From Eubacterium sp. (lineage in GTDB: Bacteria; Bacillota; Clostridia; Lachnospirales; Lachnospiraceae): a stretch of 64,000 nt of DNA. Positions within the stretch are counted from its first letter, which is position 1. Every line of letters starts with the position of its first letter. A program made the position numbers and the translations under genes. This document shows positions 1 to 7,201 of this stretch, one piece after another. The notes under the pieces are model-generated. The model ran no database searches. It saw nothing but the letters and a program-made list of their open reading frames with translations, and was not told the DNA's origin. The stretch lies in NCBI GenBank assembly GCA_017477505.1, contig JAFUVQ010000054.1, forward strand, positions 143,471 to 207,470. Reading direction: 5' to 3'.

Positions 1-1
1 G

Positions 2-97
2 GGCCATTCAGAACGTCGAAGCACTGCTACGTACATCAATATCTACGGCGAGAAAAACCAGTATATTTTCGAGTCGGGTGTTGAATACTTCCTGTAA
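2..97 (+). CDS. C-terminal end of an unidentified protein (cut by window edge)
   Basis: An open frame runs from the window edge to a TAA at 95-97, giving about 31 residues that end in ESGVEYFL. The start lies outside the window. The fragment is too short to assign to a family. It reads in the same direction as the MoxR operon 84 bases downstream, so it could be the last gene of the preceding transcript. That it is coding is an inference from the uninterrupted frame and the spacing. Confidence 0.45.
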   Translation, partial: GHSERRSTATYINIYGEKNQYIFESGVEYFL

Positions 98-130
98 ACA
101 ATGCTAGTTACGTTATTTATTCTGTAAACA

Positions 131-160
131 GATTGATGGTGCATTATTGCATCATCAATC
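131..160. promoter_or_regulatory. Hairpin upstream of the MoxR operon
   Basis: GATTGATG (131-138) is exactly complementary to CATCAATC (153-160), and GCA/TGC in the loop can extend the stem. There is no T-run after it, so a terminator is unlikely. It sits about 20 bases before the moxR start and could be an operator or a 5' leader hairpin. Confidence 0.35.
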
Positions 161-181
161 GTAACCGGAACTGGTGATGGT

Positions 182-1138
182 ATGGATATAACAAATGTAA
201 GAGAAACATATACACGCGTTCTCGAAAATGTGAGGAAAGTCATTGTGGGGAAGGATGAGCTGTTTACGCTCATCTATACCGCAATGCTGACCGGCGGTCA
301 TATTCTTATTGAGGATAACCCGGGAACAGGTAAGACGCTTCTGGCAAGGACTATAGCCAGGAGTATCGAAGGCGATATGAAGAGAGTGCAGTTTACTCCG
401 GATCTTATGCCGCAGGATATTACAGGTCTTAATGTCTTTGATCAGAAGGAGAGCAGCTTCCGGCTTGTAAAGGGACCTGTTTTTACGAATATTCTTCTGG
501 CGGACGAGATCAACCGTGCGACTCCGAGAACTGGAAGCAGTCTTCTTGAAGCTATGGAAGAACGGAGTGTTACTATAGATGGTGAGACCATGAAACTGGA
601 CAAACCATTTATAGTTATGGCTACGGAGAATCCTATAGAGACGGTTGGTACCTATCCGCTTCCGGAAGCCCTTCTGGACCGTTTTCTTATAAAGGTTTCC
701 ATGGGGCATCTGCCGACAGATGAAGAGTGCGAGATACTTTCCAGATTCATGTCGGTTAATCCTTTTGATACGCTGGAGCCTGTAGTGACGAAAGAAGATA
801 TCCTCAGCAGCATGGAGGCAGTAAAAACAGTATTTGTTCATCCTGCAGTAGTAGAGTATATAGTTAATATAGCAGATGCCACAAGGAAGGCATCGAAGGT
901 TTCCATAGGGGTAAGCCCGAGGGCGTCCCTGAGCCTTATGCATGCTGCTCAGAGTTTTGCCGCTATATCGGGCAGAGACTTCGTTACACCTGATGATGTA
1001 AGATATCTTGCAGCCTATGTATTTAACCACAGAATCATCCTGTCCCGTGGAGACGGCGGATTTGATGCCGCAAAGGATATTCTGGAAGAGCTTATTCGAA
1101 CAGTCGCAGTACCTGTTGAAGACTGGAGCAGAGGATGA
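182..1138 (+). CDS. MoxR-family AAA+ ATPase
   Basis: This 318-residue protein is a MoxR-type AAA+ ATPase, a chaperone-like ATPase thought to help mature or activate partner proteins. Visible motifs are Walker A (DNPGTGKT, about residue 45), Walker B (LLADEINRA, about 106), a sensor-1 region (MATENPIE) and the C-terminal lid domain typical of the family. Length is normal. The stop overlaps the next gene (DUF58) in an ATGA arrangement, so translation is probably coupled. MoxR next to DUF58 is a classic pair in which DUF58 proteins are the usual partner; the actual client here is unknown. The ribosome binding site (GGTGAT) is weak and close to the start. Confidence 0.93.
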   Translation: MDITNVRETYTRVLENVRKVIVGKDELFTLIYTAMLTGGHILIEDNPGTGKTLLARTIARSIEGDMKRVQFTPDLMPQDITGLNVFDQKESSFRLVKGPVFTNILLADEINRATPRTGSSLLEAMEERSVTIDGETMKLDKPFIVMATENPIETVGTYPLPEALLDRFLIKVSMGHLPTDEECEILSRFMSVNPFDTLEPVVTKEDILSSMEAVKTVFVHPAVVEYIVNIADATRKASKVSIGVSPRASLSLMHAAQSFAAISGRDFVTPDDVRYLAAYVFNHRIILSRGDGGFDAAKDILEELIRTVAVPVEDWSRG

Positions 1139-2256
1139 GATTACTATCGGCAGTTATAATATTTGCAATTATATATGTCGTACAGAAAATGGTTTTTTCT
1201 AAAAACTGGAGAAAAGGGCTTGCTGTGTCCATGGGATTCAGCAGGAACTATATAGAGTGCGGGGAGAAAGCATGTCTTTTGGAAACTATTACAAATGACA
1301 AGCTTCTCCCTCTTCCTGTTTTTCATATCAAGTTTGCCATAGACAGAAGCCTGGAATTTGATGATATGAACAACTCTGTCGTAACGGATTTTTATCACAG
1401 GACAGATGTGTTCTCGCTTATGGGGCGTCAGAGGGTGGAGAGAAGTCTTTCATTTACCGGCACAAAAAGGGGTATATACAGCGTTCCTGCTGCAAATATA
1501 CTGGTGAAGGATTTCTTTCTTGTATCTTCTTATGCCAGAAGTATCTCACCGGAGGCGGAGATTTTTGTATTCCCCGAGAAGAAGAAATCCGTTCAGTATG
1601 ACCTGCTTTTTTCCGGTCTTACGGGTGATATTCTTTCCACCAGAAGGCTTATGACAAATGATCTTATGTTCCGCGGAGTAAGGGATTATATGCCTTATGA
1701 CAGGTACAGGGATATCAACTGGAAGCAGTCCGCAAGGGGAACAGGGCTTAAGACAAATATCTATGATTTCAGTATGGATATTGAGGTCAGGATTCTTATC
1801 GACCTTGATACCGATACCATGATCAGACCTGAAAAGCTGATAGAGGAGTCAATATCCATAGCCAGTTCCATAGCTCTTGATCTCCTTAGGAAGAATCTCT
1901 CTGTGTCACTTGAATCAAACGGAACGGATAAAGACGAAAGACCGGTTCCTGCCGTAGCGGCCGGGGCTGAAGGTTCTCATATTCTGGATATTGACAGAAA
2001 TCTGGCAGCTATAGAGGGCTCATCATTTTATGAAAGATTTCTTGATATGGTAAAAAATGAAATGATGCGCGGCAGTAGAAATGTGCATTATATTATCATT
2101 TCCCCATATTCCAAGGAAAGCCTTCTTTCCATCCTTGACAGAATGGTTAAGGAAGGAAGAAGCATATCTATGATAGTGCCTTATTATAATTCCCTGGGTT
2201 ACAGCCCTGTGAGGGATTATATAAGGGGCTGGGAGGTAGATATCTATGGAACATAA
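1135..2256 (+). CDS. DUF58 domain protein
   Basis: A 373-residue protein with one N-terminal membrane segment (about residues 4-20) followed by a long soluble part. The segment around residues 180-225 (YRDINWKQSARGTGL, then a beta strand leading into LIDLD) is the DUF58 signature, the start of a degenerate von Willebrand A-like fold. DUF58 proteins occur with MoxR ATPases and are presumed to be their membrane-linked partners. It starts inside the moxR stop codon and overlaps the next gene by 11 bases, so the three form one operon. The biochemical role is not established. Confidence 0.88.
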   Translation: MRLLSAVIIFAIIYVVQKMVFSKNWRKGLAVSMGFSRNYIECGEKACLLETITNDKLLPLPVFHIKFAIDRSLEFDDMNNSVVTDFYHRTDVFSLMGRQRVERSLSFTGTKRGIYSVPAANILVKDFFLVSSYARSISPEAEIFVFPEKKKSVQYDLLFSGLTGDILSTRRLMTNDLMFRGVRDYMPYDRYRDINWKQSARGTGLKTNIYDFSMDIEVRILIDLDTDTMIRPEKLIEESISIASSIALDLLRKNLSVSLESNGTDKDERPVPAVAAGAEGSHILDIDRNLAAIEGSSFYERFLDMVKNEMMRGSRNVHYIIISPYSKESLLSILDRMVKEGRSISMIVPYYNSLGYSPVRDYIRGWEVDIYGT

Positions 2257-3436
2257 AGTAGGAATTATCAGAAAAATCCTCAGGTTCATATATGATCTGA
2301 TCCTGTCCGGAATGCTCCTTATGGCAGCCACCCTTCTGGTCGATAAGGAGTATACGGAAGTGAGATTCCTGATTGTTATGGCAGGCATCACGCTGGTATC
2401 TTATATAGTAAGAGAATTTGTGGGAAGGATATGGCTTCAGAGCCTGATACATACCGCGCTGGCAGCGACAGCATGTTTTATCCCGGGAGAAGTTACAGCC
2501 AAATTTATGCTGGTGGTCATCACGGGAAGACTTTTTATAGAAGCATGTTTCTTTATAGCCAGAGATTTCAAAGTGGGATTTCTGACGGAAATCCCCTGGC
2601 CTGACATGACCATAGCTTTTATAATGACAGGCTTCGGATACTATGTAAAAGATAACAGAGTGATAAATGTAGTGCTGATATCCACAGTACTGATGATTAT
2701 CATTTATTTCATTATTGTCTACACTGACGGGATCTCATCATATCTAGCCAAGACCAGATATGTGGAGGGGCTTCCCGCGATTAATATCATTAAGACCAAT
2801 ACCATAATAGTAGCCGCAATAGTGATACTTACAATTTTCATAATCATACTATGCATCGATCTGGGAATGGGAGATATGGTGCGTATGATGGTAATGTTCA
2901 TAGCAAGGCTGATGATAATTCTTCTGGCGGTTGCTCTTATTATACTCCTGGCACCACTGGTCATGCTGCTGGTGGCAACAGGGGCTTTTCCGAATCTTGC
3001 CGGAATGGGGCGTGCCATAGACGACCAGATCAGGGAGAGAAATATTATAGACAGGATCATAGAGGTGATGGCTACAGCAGTTGTTATCATTTTCTTCTCA
3101 TATGTTCTCTTCAGATTCGCACGTTATCTGATGAAGCTTCTTATGATCAGGCGTAGCCCAAAGACTGACAGGATTGAGTTCCTCGGTAAAGCCGAGCAGA
3201 GCGACAGAGTCATAAAGAGGAAAAAAAGCGACGCGGATGATAGTTTTATTGACAGTGTGGTCAGAAGAAGGTATAAAAGAACAGTGCGGAAGTATAGAAG
3301 ATATTTCATTCCGGAAGAGTATGATACAACGGGAGATATAAAAAAGAGAATACTGTCCGAGAGTCATGATGATATTTCGGGTATAACATCACGGTATGAA
3401 AATGCCAGATACGGAAGAAGCGGGCAGGATAAATGA
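2246..3436 (+). CDS. Polytopic membrane protein with DUF4129-like C-terminus
   Basis: A 396-residue protein with roughly nine hydrophobic segments over residues 10-305 and a basic cytoplasmic tail. The tail (about 330-390) reads like DUF4129: a YKRTVRKYRR stretch, a T-G-I-KK-L element and a closing YENARYGRSG, close to the family's Y-x-x-ARYG ending. In many bacteria the third gene of MoxR-DUF58 operons is a transglutaminase-like membrane protein that ends in DUF4129; here membrane part and tail are present but no transglutaminase domain is seen. It probably works with the MoxR/DUF58 pair at the membrane. Its stop overlaps an in-frame upstream ATG of hisC. Confidence 0.72.
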   Translation: MEHKVGIIRKILRFIYDLILSGMLLMAATLLVDKEYTEVRFLIVMAGITLVSYIVREFVGRIWLQSLIHTALAATACFIPGEVTAKFMLVVITGRLFIEACFFIARDFKVGFLTEIPWPDMTIAFIMTGFGYYVKDNRVINVVLISTVLMIIIYFIIVYTDGISSYLAKTRYVEGLPAINIIKTNTIIVAAIVILTIFIIILCIDLGMGDMVRMMVMFIARLMIILLAVALIILLAPLVMLLVATGAFPNLAGMGRAIDDQIRERNIIDRIIEVMATAVVIIFFSYVLFRFARYLMKLLMIRRSPKTDRIEFLGKAEQSDRVIKRKKSDADDSFIDSVVRRRYKRTVRKYRRYFIPEEYDTTGDIKKRILSESHDDISGITSRYENARYGRSGQDK

Positions 3437-3447
3437 AAGGATATAAT

Positions 3448-4506
3448 ATGTTTAACTGGGAATCAAATGTAAGGCGTGTGGACCCATATGTTCCGGGTGA
3501 ACAGCCGAAGGAAGATAATATCATAAAGCTTAATACAAATGAAAATCCATATCCGCCTTCACCAAATGTGAAGATGGATGATGTGGATATAAGTTTATTC
3601 AGAAAGTACCCCGATCCTACAGCCGGGATGCTTGTTAAAACAATCGCCGAGTATCATGGAGTGAATGAAGATCAGGTTTTCGTCGGAGTGGGTTCAGACG
3701 ATGTTCTTGCAATGTCATTTATGACCTTCTTTAATTCAGAGAAGCCTATACTTTTCCCGGATATAACATATTCTTTCTATCCGGTGTGGGCAGAGGAGTT
3801 CAGGATTCCTTATAAGGCGGTTCCTCTGAATGATGATTTCAGAATCGTTAAGGAAGATTATTATACAGAAAACGGCGGAATAGTTTTCCCTAATCCGAAT
3901 GCACCGACGGGAATCGAAGAAAGCCTTTCATTTGTAAGAGATATACTTGATCATAACAGAGATTCGGTAGTTATCGTTGATGAGGCATATATCGATTTCG
4001 GAGGTGAGAGCGCCCTTTCTCTGATACCGGAATATGACAACCTTCTTGTTACAAGGACTTTTTCAAAATCCAGATCCATGGCAGGGCTTCGAATAGGCTA
4101 TGCCATCGGAAATGCAGAGATGATAAAATTCCTGTCGGATGTGAAATATTCATTTAATTCATATACCATGAACATGCCATCTATCATACTCGGTGTGAAG
4201 TCTATCGAAGATGATAAATACTTCAGGGAGACGGTTGAGAAGATCAAGGCTACAAGAGAGTGGTTCACTGAAGAATTAAGGAAGAGGGACTTCCACGTGC
4301 TTCCTTCATCTTCAAATTTTGTTTTTGCCGAGCATAAGGAACTTAGTGGTAGGGGTATCTTTGAAGCGGCTAAGAAGAAGGGCATTTATATGAGACATTT
4401 CAATGCGCCCCGTATCCAAAATTTCCTCAGGATCACCATAGGTACTGATGAGGAAATGAGGAGCGTGATCGAATTTCTTGATGAATTTTTTAAAATTTCT
4501 GCTTGA
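3448..4506 (+). CDS. hisC: Histidinol-phosphate aminotransferase
   Basis: A class I/II PLP-dependent aminotransferase of 352 residues that converts imidazole-acetol phosphate to histidinol phosphate in histidine synthesis. HisC features include the N-terminal NTNENPYPPSP, the NPNAPTG segment, VDEAYIDF and the PLP-lysine motif TFSKSRSMAGLRIGYA (lysine near residue 207). I chose ATG 3448 because AAAGGA lies 6 bases before it; an in-frame ATG at 3433 overlaps the previous stop but has no good ribosome binding site. No other his genes are near, so it sits as the last gene of the MoxR operon. Some HisC-type enzymes also act on aromatic keto acids, which would fit the neighbouring pheA operon, but that is inference. 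Confidence 0.9.
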   Translation: MFNWESNVRRVDPYVPGEQPKEDNIIKLNTNENPYPPSPNVKMDDVDISLFRKYPDPTAGMLVKTIAEYHGVNEDQVFVGVGSDDVLAMSFMTFFNSEKPILFPDITYSFYPVWAEEFRIPYKAVPLNDDFRIVKEDYYTENGGIVFPNPNAPTGIEESLSFVRDILDHNRDSVVIVDEAYIDFGGESALSLIPEYDNLLVTRTFSKSRSMAGLRIGYAIGNAEMIKFLSDVKYSFNSYTMNMPSIILGVKSIEDDKYFRETVEKIKATREWFTEELRKRDFHVLPSSSNFVFAEHKELSGRGIFEAAKKKGIYMRHFNAPRIQNFLRITIGTDEEMRSVIEFLDEFFKISA

Positions 4507-4531
4507 CGGGAGAAATACAATTTATTATAAT
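4503..4531 (+). promoter_or_regulatory. Promoter of the pheA leader
   Basis: TTGACG at 4503-4508, a 17-base spacer and a perfect TATAAT at 4526-4531 make a near-consensus sigma-A promoter that begins inside the hisC stop codon. Transcription would start near 4538, about 45 bases before the leader peptide. Confidence 0.75.
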
Positions 4532-4582
4532 CGTTTTCGTAATTTAAAGGAATAAAGCGTATTGTGCGCAGAGGTTGATTTC

Positions 4583-4696
4583 ATGACAGCATTAAGAACT
4601 GAAATGAATATTACAGCACAGGGATGCAGAGCATCCTTTATTTCTGATGCCTACTTTTACTTTTATTTTTATGGATTTAGGAGCTTAAAAGATTAG
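4583..4696 (+). CDS. Phe/Tyr-rich leader peptide of the pheA operon
   Basis: A 37-codon frame begins with ATG 4583, preceded by AGAGG at 4570-4574, and ends with TAG 4694. Residues 24-32 read YFYFYFYGF, seven of these nine codons packed into a continuous aromatic run (4652-4672) plus one more Phe codon at 4676. Such a run is the hallmark of an amino-acid attenuation leader. Charged tRNA-Phe or tRNA-Tyr shortage would stall the ribosome here. The stop codon touches the antiterminator arm (4695-4702), exactly where a sensing leader should end. It is too short for normal gene callers. Confidence 0.82.
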   Translation: MTALRTEMNITAQGCRASFISDAYFYFYFYGFRSLKD

Positions 4697-4770
4697 AAGC
4701 CGGCACGGAAGTATAAAGTATGAAATAATCATGGTTACTTACAGCGGCTTCTTTGATGAAGCCGCTTTTT
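4695..4770 (+). terminator. pheA attenuator: antiterminator/terminator switch
   Basis: The terminator stem is AGCGGCTTC (4743-4751) with GAAGCCGCT (4758-4766), followed by TTTT. The sequence AGAAGCCG at 4695-4702 is complementary to CGGCTTCT at 4745-4752, the 5' arm of that stem, so the two structures exclude each other. A ribosome stalled on the aromatic codons leaves 4695-4702 free and lets the operon be read; a ribosome that reaches the stop masks it and allows termination. Confidence 0.82.
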
Positions 4771-4900
4771 ATGTAGTAGTAAACTGCGTTTCCTACTACA
4801 TAACCCTCCGGGGGAAGCGCATTCGCGCGAGAGGTAGGATGCTTCGCATCCCGCGCTCAGCGCGGCGCATGTCGCGAGCAACATGCTTTATTATAAGAAA
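4771..4900. repeat. Intergenic hairpin repeat, copy A
   Basis: After the attenuator, the leader carries a block of nested inverted repeats: GTAGTA-AAACTGCGTTT-TACTAC, then AGCGCATTCGCGCGA, GGATGCTTCGCATCC and GCGCTCAGCGCG. Its first part recurs at 13421, 33420 and 45587; its last part (4853-4892) recurs almost exactly at 50783-50822. It is a dispersed non-coding repeat, not part of the pheA reading frame, although the frame stays open through it. Confidence 0.7.
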
Positions 4901-4913
4901 AGAGGAGAGAAAC

Positions 4914-6011
4914 ATGGACGAACTGATGACGAGCCGGCAGACTATCGAAGAGATTGATAAGGAAATGGCAAAGCTCTTTGAGAAGCGGATGGATGTGGCT
5001 GCTAAGATTGCGGCATATAAAAGAGAAAAGGGACTGGCTGTTAAGGACAGTGCCAGAGAGGATGCTCTTATAGAGAAAAACACCGGGAATATAGAGAATC
5101 CTGATTATGAAGGTTATTACGTAAATTTCTTAAGAAATACGATTGAGATTTCCAAAAGATATCAGGAGAAGCTTCTTTCGGGAATGAAAGTTGCCTATAG
5201 CGGAGCTGCAGGCGCATTTGCATATATAGCAGCAAAAACACTTTTCAGTGAAGCGGAGCTTATATGTAAACATGATTTCGGTCTTGCATATAAGAGTGTG
5301 GAAAATGGTGAATGTGACTGTGCGGTCCTTCCATTGGAAAACAGTTATGCGGGAGAGGTAAGTACGGTTCTTGATATGGCCTTTTCAGGAAGCCTTTTCA
5401 TCAATCAGGTAATAGACCTTCCGGTTAAGCATTGTCTTCTGGGACTTCCGGGAAGCGACAGAAACAGTATCAAGAAAGTAATCAGCCATCCGCAGGCTCT
5501 GGCACAGTGTGGTGATTATATAGAAAGACACGGCTTTACTACAAAGGGCTTCGGCAATACAGCTCTTGCAGCCGAAAGAGTTAAAGAGATGAATGATCCT
5601 TCTGTTGCTGCTATAGCATCAAAGGAAACAGCTGAGATCATGGGGCTCGAGATACTAGATGAAAATATTCAGGACAGCGGTATCAATACCACCAGATTCG
5701 GAGTTTTCTCAAGATCAGAGAATTCAAAGAAGCCTGAGGGAAGAAAAGATGATGAACAGTTCATCCTGGTATTTTCTGTAAAAAATGAAGCCGGTGCTCT
5801 TGCACAGACACTTAACATTATCGGCGCGCACGGTTATAATATGAGAAGCCTCAGAAGCCGTCCTATGAAGGGACTTCTCTGGGAGTATTACTTCTTCATC
5901 GAAGCGGAAGGAAATATTAATACTGAAAACGGACAGGATATGCTTAGAGAACTCGGAGCACTCTGCGCAAGGCTGAAGATGCTGGGTTCCTACAATACAT
6001 TTAATGCATAA
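4914..6011 (+). CDS. pheA: Bifunctional chorismate mutase/prephenate dehydratase
   Basis: A 365-residue P-protein that turns chorismate into prephenate and then phenylpyruvate, the committed branch to phenylalanine. Residues 1-85 are an AroQ-type chorismate mutase (helical, with RQTIEEIDKEMAKLFEKRMD). Residues about 92-275 are the prephenate dehydratase domain, with the NTTRFGVF catalytic motif near 258. Residues about 283-345 are an ACT domain (GALAQTLNIIGAHGYNM) for feedback by phenylalanine; the usual ESRP is SRP preceded by Arg here. ATG 4914 has AGAGGAGAG just upstream; the frame extends 183 bases further 5' but through a repeat and the attenuator. It is co-transcribed with the DAHP synthase downstream. 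Confidence 0.95.
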   Translation: MDELMTSRQTIEEIDKEMAKLFEKRMDVAAKIAAYKREKGLAVKDSAREDALIEKNTGNIENPDYEGYYVNFLRNTIEISKRYQEKLLSGMKVAYSGAAGAFAYIAAKTLFSEAELICKHDFGLAYKSVENGECDCAVLPLENSYAGEVSTVLDMAFSGSLFINQVIDLPVKHCLLGLPGSDRNSIKKVISHPQALAQCGDYIERHGFTTKGFGNTALAAERVKEMNDPSVAAIASKETAEIMGLEILDENIQDSGINTTRFGVFSRSENSKKPEGRKDDEQFILVFSVKNEAGALAQTLNIIGAHGYNMRSLRSRPMKGLLWEYYFFIEAEGNINTENGQDMLRELGALCARLKMLGSYNTFNA

Positions 6012-6048
6012 GTTTAGTTTATCATATTTGATTATTAGGAGGAATATC

Positions 6049-7077
6049 ATGAATTTAGAATGGAAGAGAGAACTGCCGTCAGCAAGAGTTGTAAAGGAAA
6101 TGTATCCTTTATCAGAGAAGGCAGCAGAGCAGAAGAAGGAAAATGATAAGGCAGTTCAGGATGTATTTCTTGGAAAGAGTGACAAGTTCATCCTTGTTAT
6201 AGGACCATGCTCAGCAGACAGAGCTGACGCAGTACTTGAATATATAGGAAGACTTAGAGAGGTACAGGACAAAGTCAGTGATAAGATAGTCATAGTTCCG
6301 AGAATATACACCAACAAGCCACGTACAACAGGCGTTGGATATAAGGGTATGCTTCATCAGCCGGATCCTGAAAGTGCACCTGATATGCTTAAGGGTATTA
6401 TGGCTATTAGAAAGCTTCATATAACCGCACTTGAGGAGACAGGCTTCTCATGTGCCGATGAGATGCTTTATCCGGAGAATCATTCATACCTTTCAGATGT
6501 TCTCTCATATGTTGCGGTAGGTGCAAGAAGTGTTGAAAATCAGATGCACCGTCTTACATCAAGCGGACTTGATATTCCTGTAGGTATGAAGAATCCTACA
6601 GGCGGTATGCTTTCGGTTATGATGAATGCCATGACTGCCGCACAGTCATCACATACATTTGTATATGCAGGCTGGGAGGTTAAGAGTAAGGGTAATCCTA
6701 TGGCTCATGCGATACTCCGTGGTTACTCACATAAATCCGGTCATTCTGCGCCTAACTACCATTACGAGGATCTGATGTTCCTTCATGAATTATATGAGAA
6801 GAGCAATCTCCAGAATCCTGCCGTAATAATCGATACGAACCATGCTAATTCCGACAAACAGTTTGATCAGCAGCCGCGTATCGCAAGTGAGATACTTCAC
6901 AGCATGAAGCTTTCCGATGATATAAGAAAGATGGTAAAGGGACTCATGATCGAGTCTTACCTTGTGGACGGCAATCAGAAGCCTGATGGCGGCGTTTACG
7001 GACAGTCCATAACGGATCCATGCCTTGGATGGGAAAAAACTGAGAAAATGATATATGATATAGCTGAGAAACTGTAA
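6049..7077 (+). CDS. 3-deoxy-7-phosphoheptulonate synthase (class I DAHP synthase)
   Basis: A 342-residue enzyme that condenses phosphoenolpyruvate and erythrose 4-phosphate, the first step of the shikimate pathway. Class I AroF/AroG/AroH motifs are visible: GPCSAD, a PRIYTNKPRTT segment, GYKGMLHQPD, KNPTGG, and DTNHANSDKQ near the C-terminus. The start at 6049 is set by AGGAGG 8 bases upstream. It follows pheA by 37 bases and ends the operon at the terminator at 7082. Placing the entry enzyme behind the Phe/Tyr attenuator means pathway entry and the phenylalanine branch share one control. Which isozyme name applies cannot be told from sequence alone. Confidence 0.94.
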   Translation: MNLEWKRELPSARVVKEMYPLSEKAAEQKKENDKAVQDVFLGKSDKFILVIGPCSADRADAVLEYIGRLREVQDKVSDKIVIVPRIYTNKPRTTGVGYKGMLHQPDPESAPDMLKGIMAIRKLHITALEETGFSCADEMLYPENHSYLSDVLSYVAVGARSVENQMHRLTSSGLDIPVGMKNPTGGMLSVMMNAMTAAQSSHTFVYAGWEVKSKGNPMAHAILRGYSHKSGHSAPNYHYEDLMFLHELYEKSNLQNPAVIIDTNHANSDKQFDQQPRIASEILHSMKLSDDIRKMVKGLMIESYLVDGNQKPDGGVYGQSITDPCLGWEKTEKMIYDIAEKL

Positions 7078-7081
7078 TTTT

Positions 7082-7123
7082 AATGCCCTCATTACCGGTA
7101 TTTTTGGTAATGAGGGCATTTTT
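7082..7123 (+). terminator. Rho-independent terminator of the pheA operon
   Basis: AATGCCCTCATTACC (7082-7096) pairs perfectly with GGTAATGAGGGCATT (7106-7120), followed by TTT. The 15-bp stem ends the pheA-DAHP synthase transcript. Confidence 0.92.
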
Positions 7124-7201
7124 GTTGCGCTTATGTTGCCATTTCAGTGATATAGTATTCCATAGATGTTAAAAATATGTTTCTTTATGGAGGAAAATGA
7201 T

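Noticed and set aside
155-1030. 291-codon open frame on the minus strand
   Set aside because: It is fully antisense to the MoxR gene and reads as low-quality, Cys/Arg/His-rich protein without a domain, so it is a shadow frame.
4731-4913. 61-codon N-terminal extension of pheA
   Set aside because: It runs through the terminator and a dispersed hairpin repeat, has no ribosome binding site, and the family start with AGAGGAGAG is at 4914.
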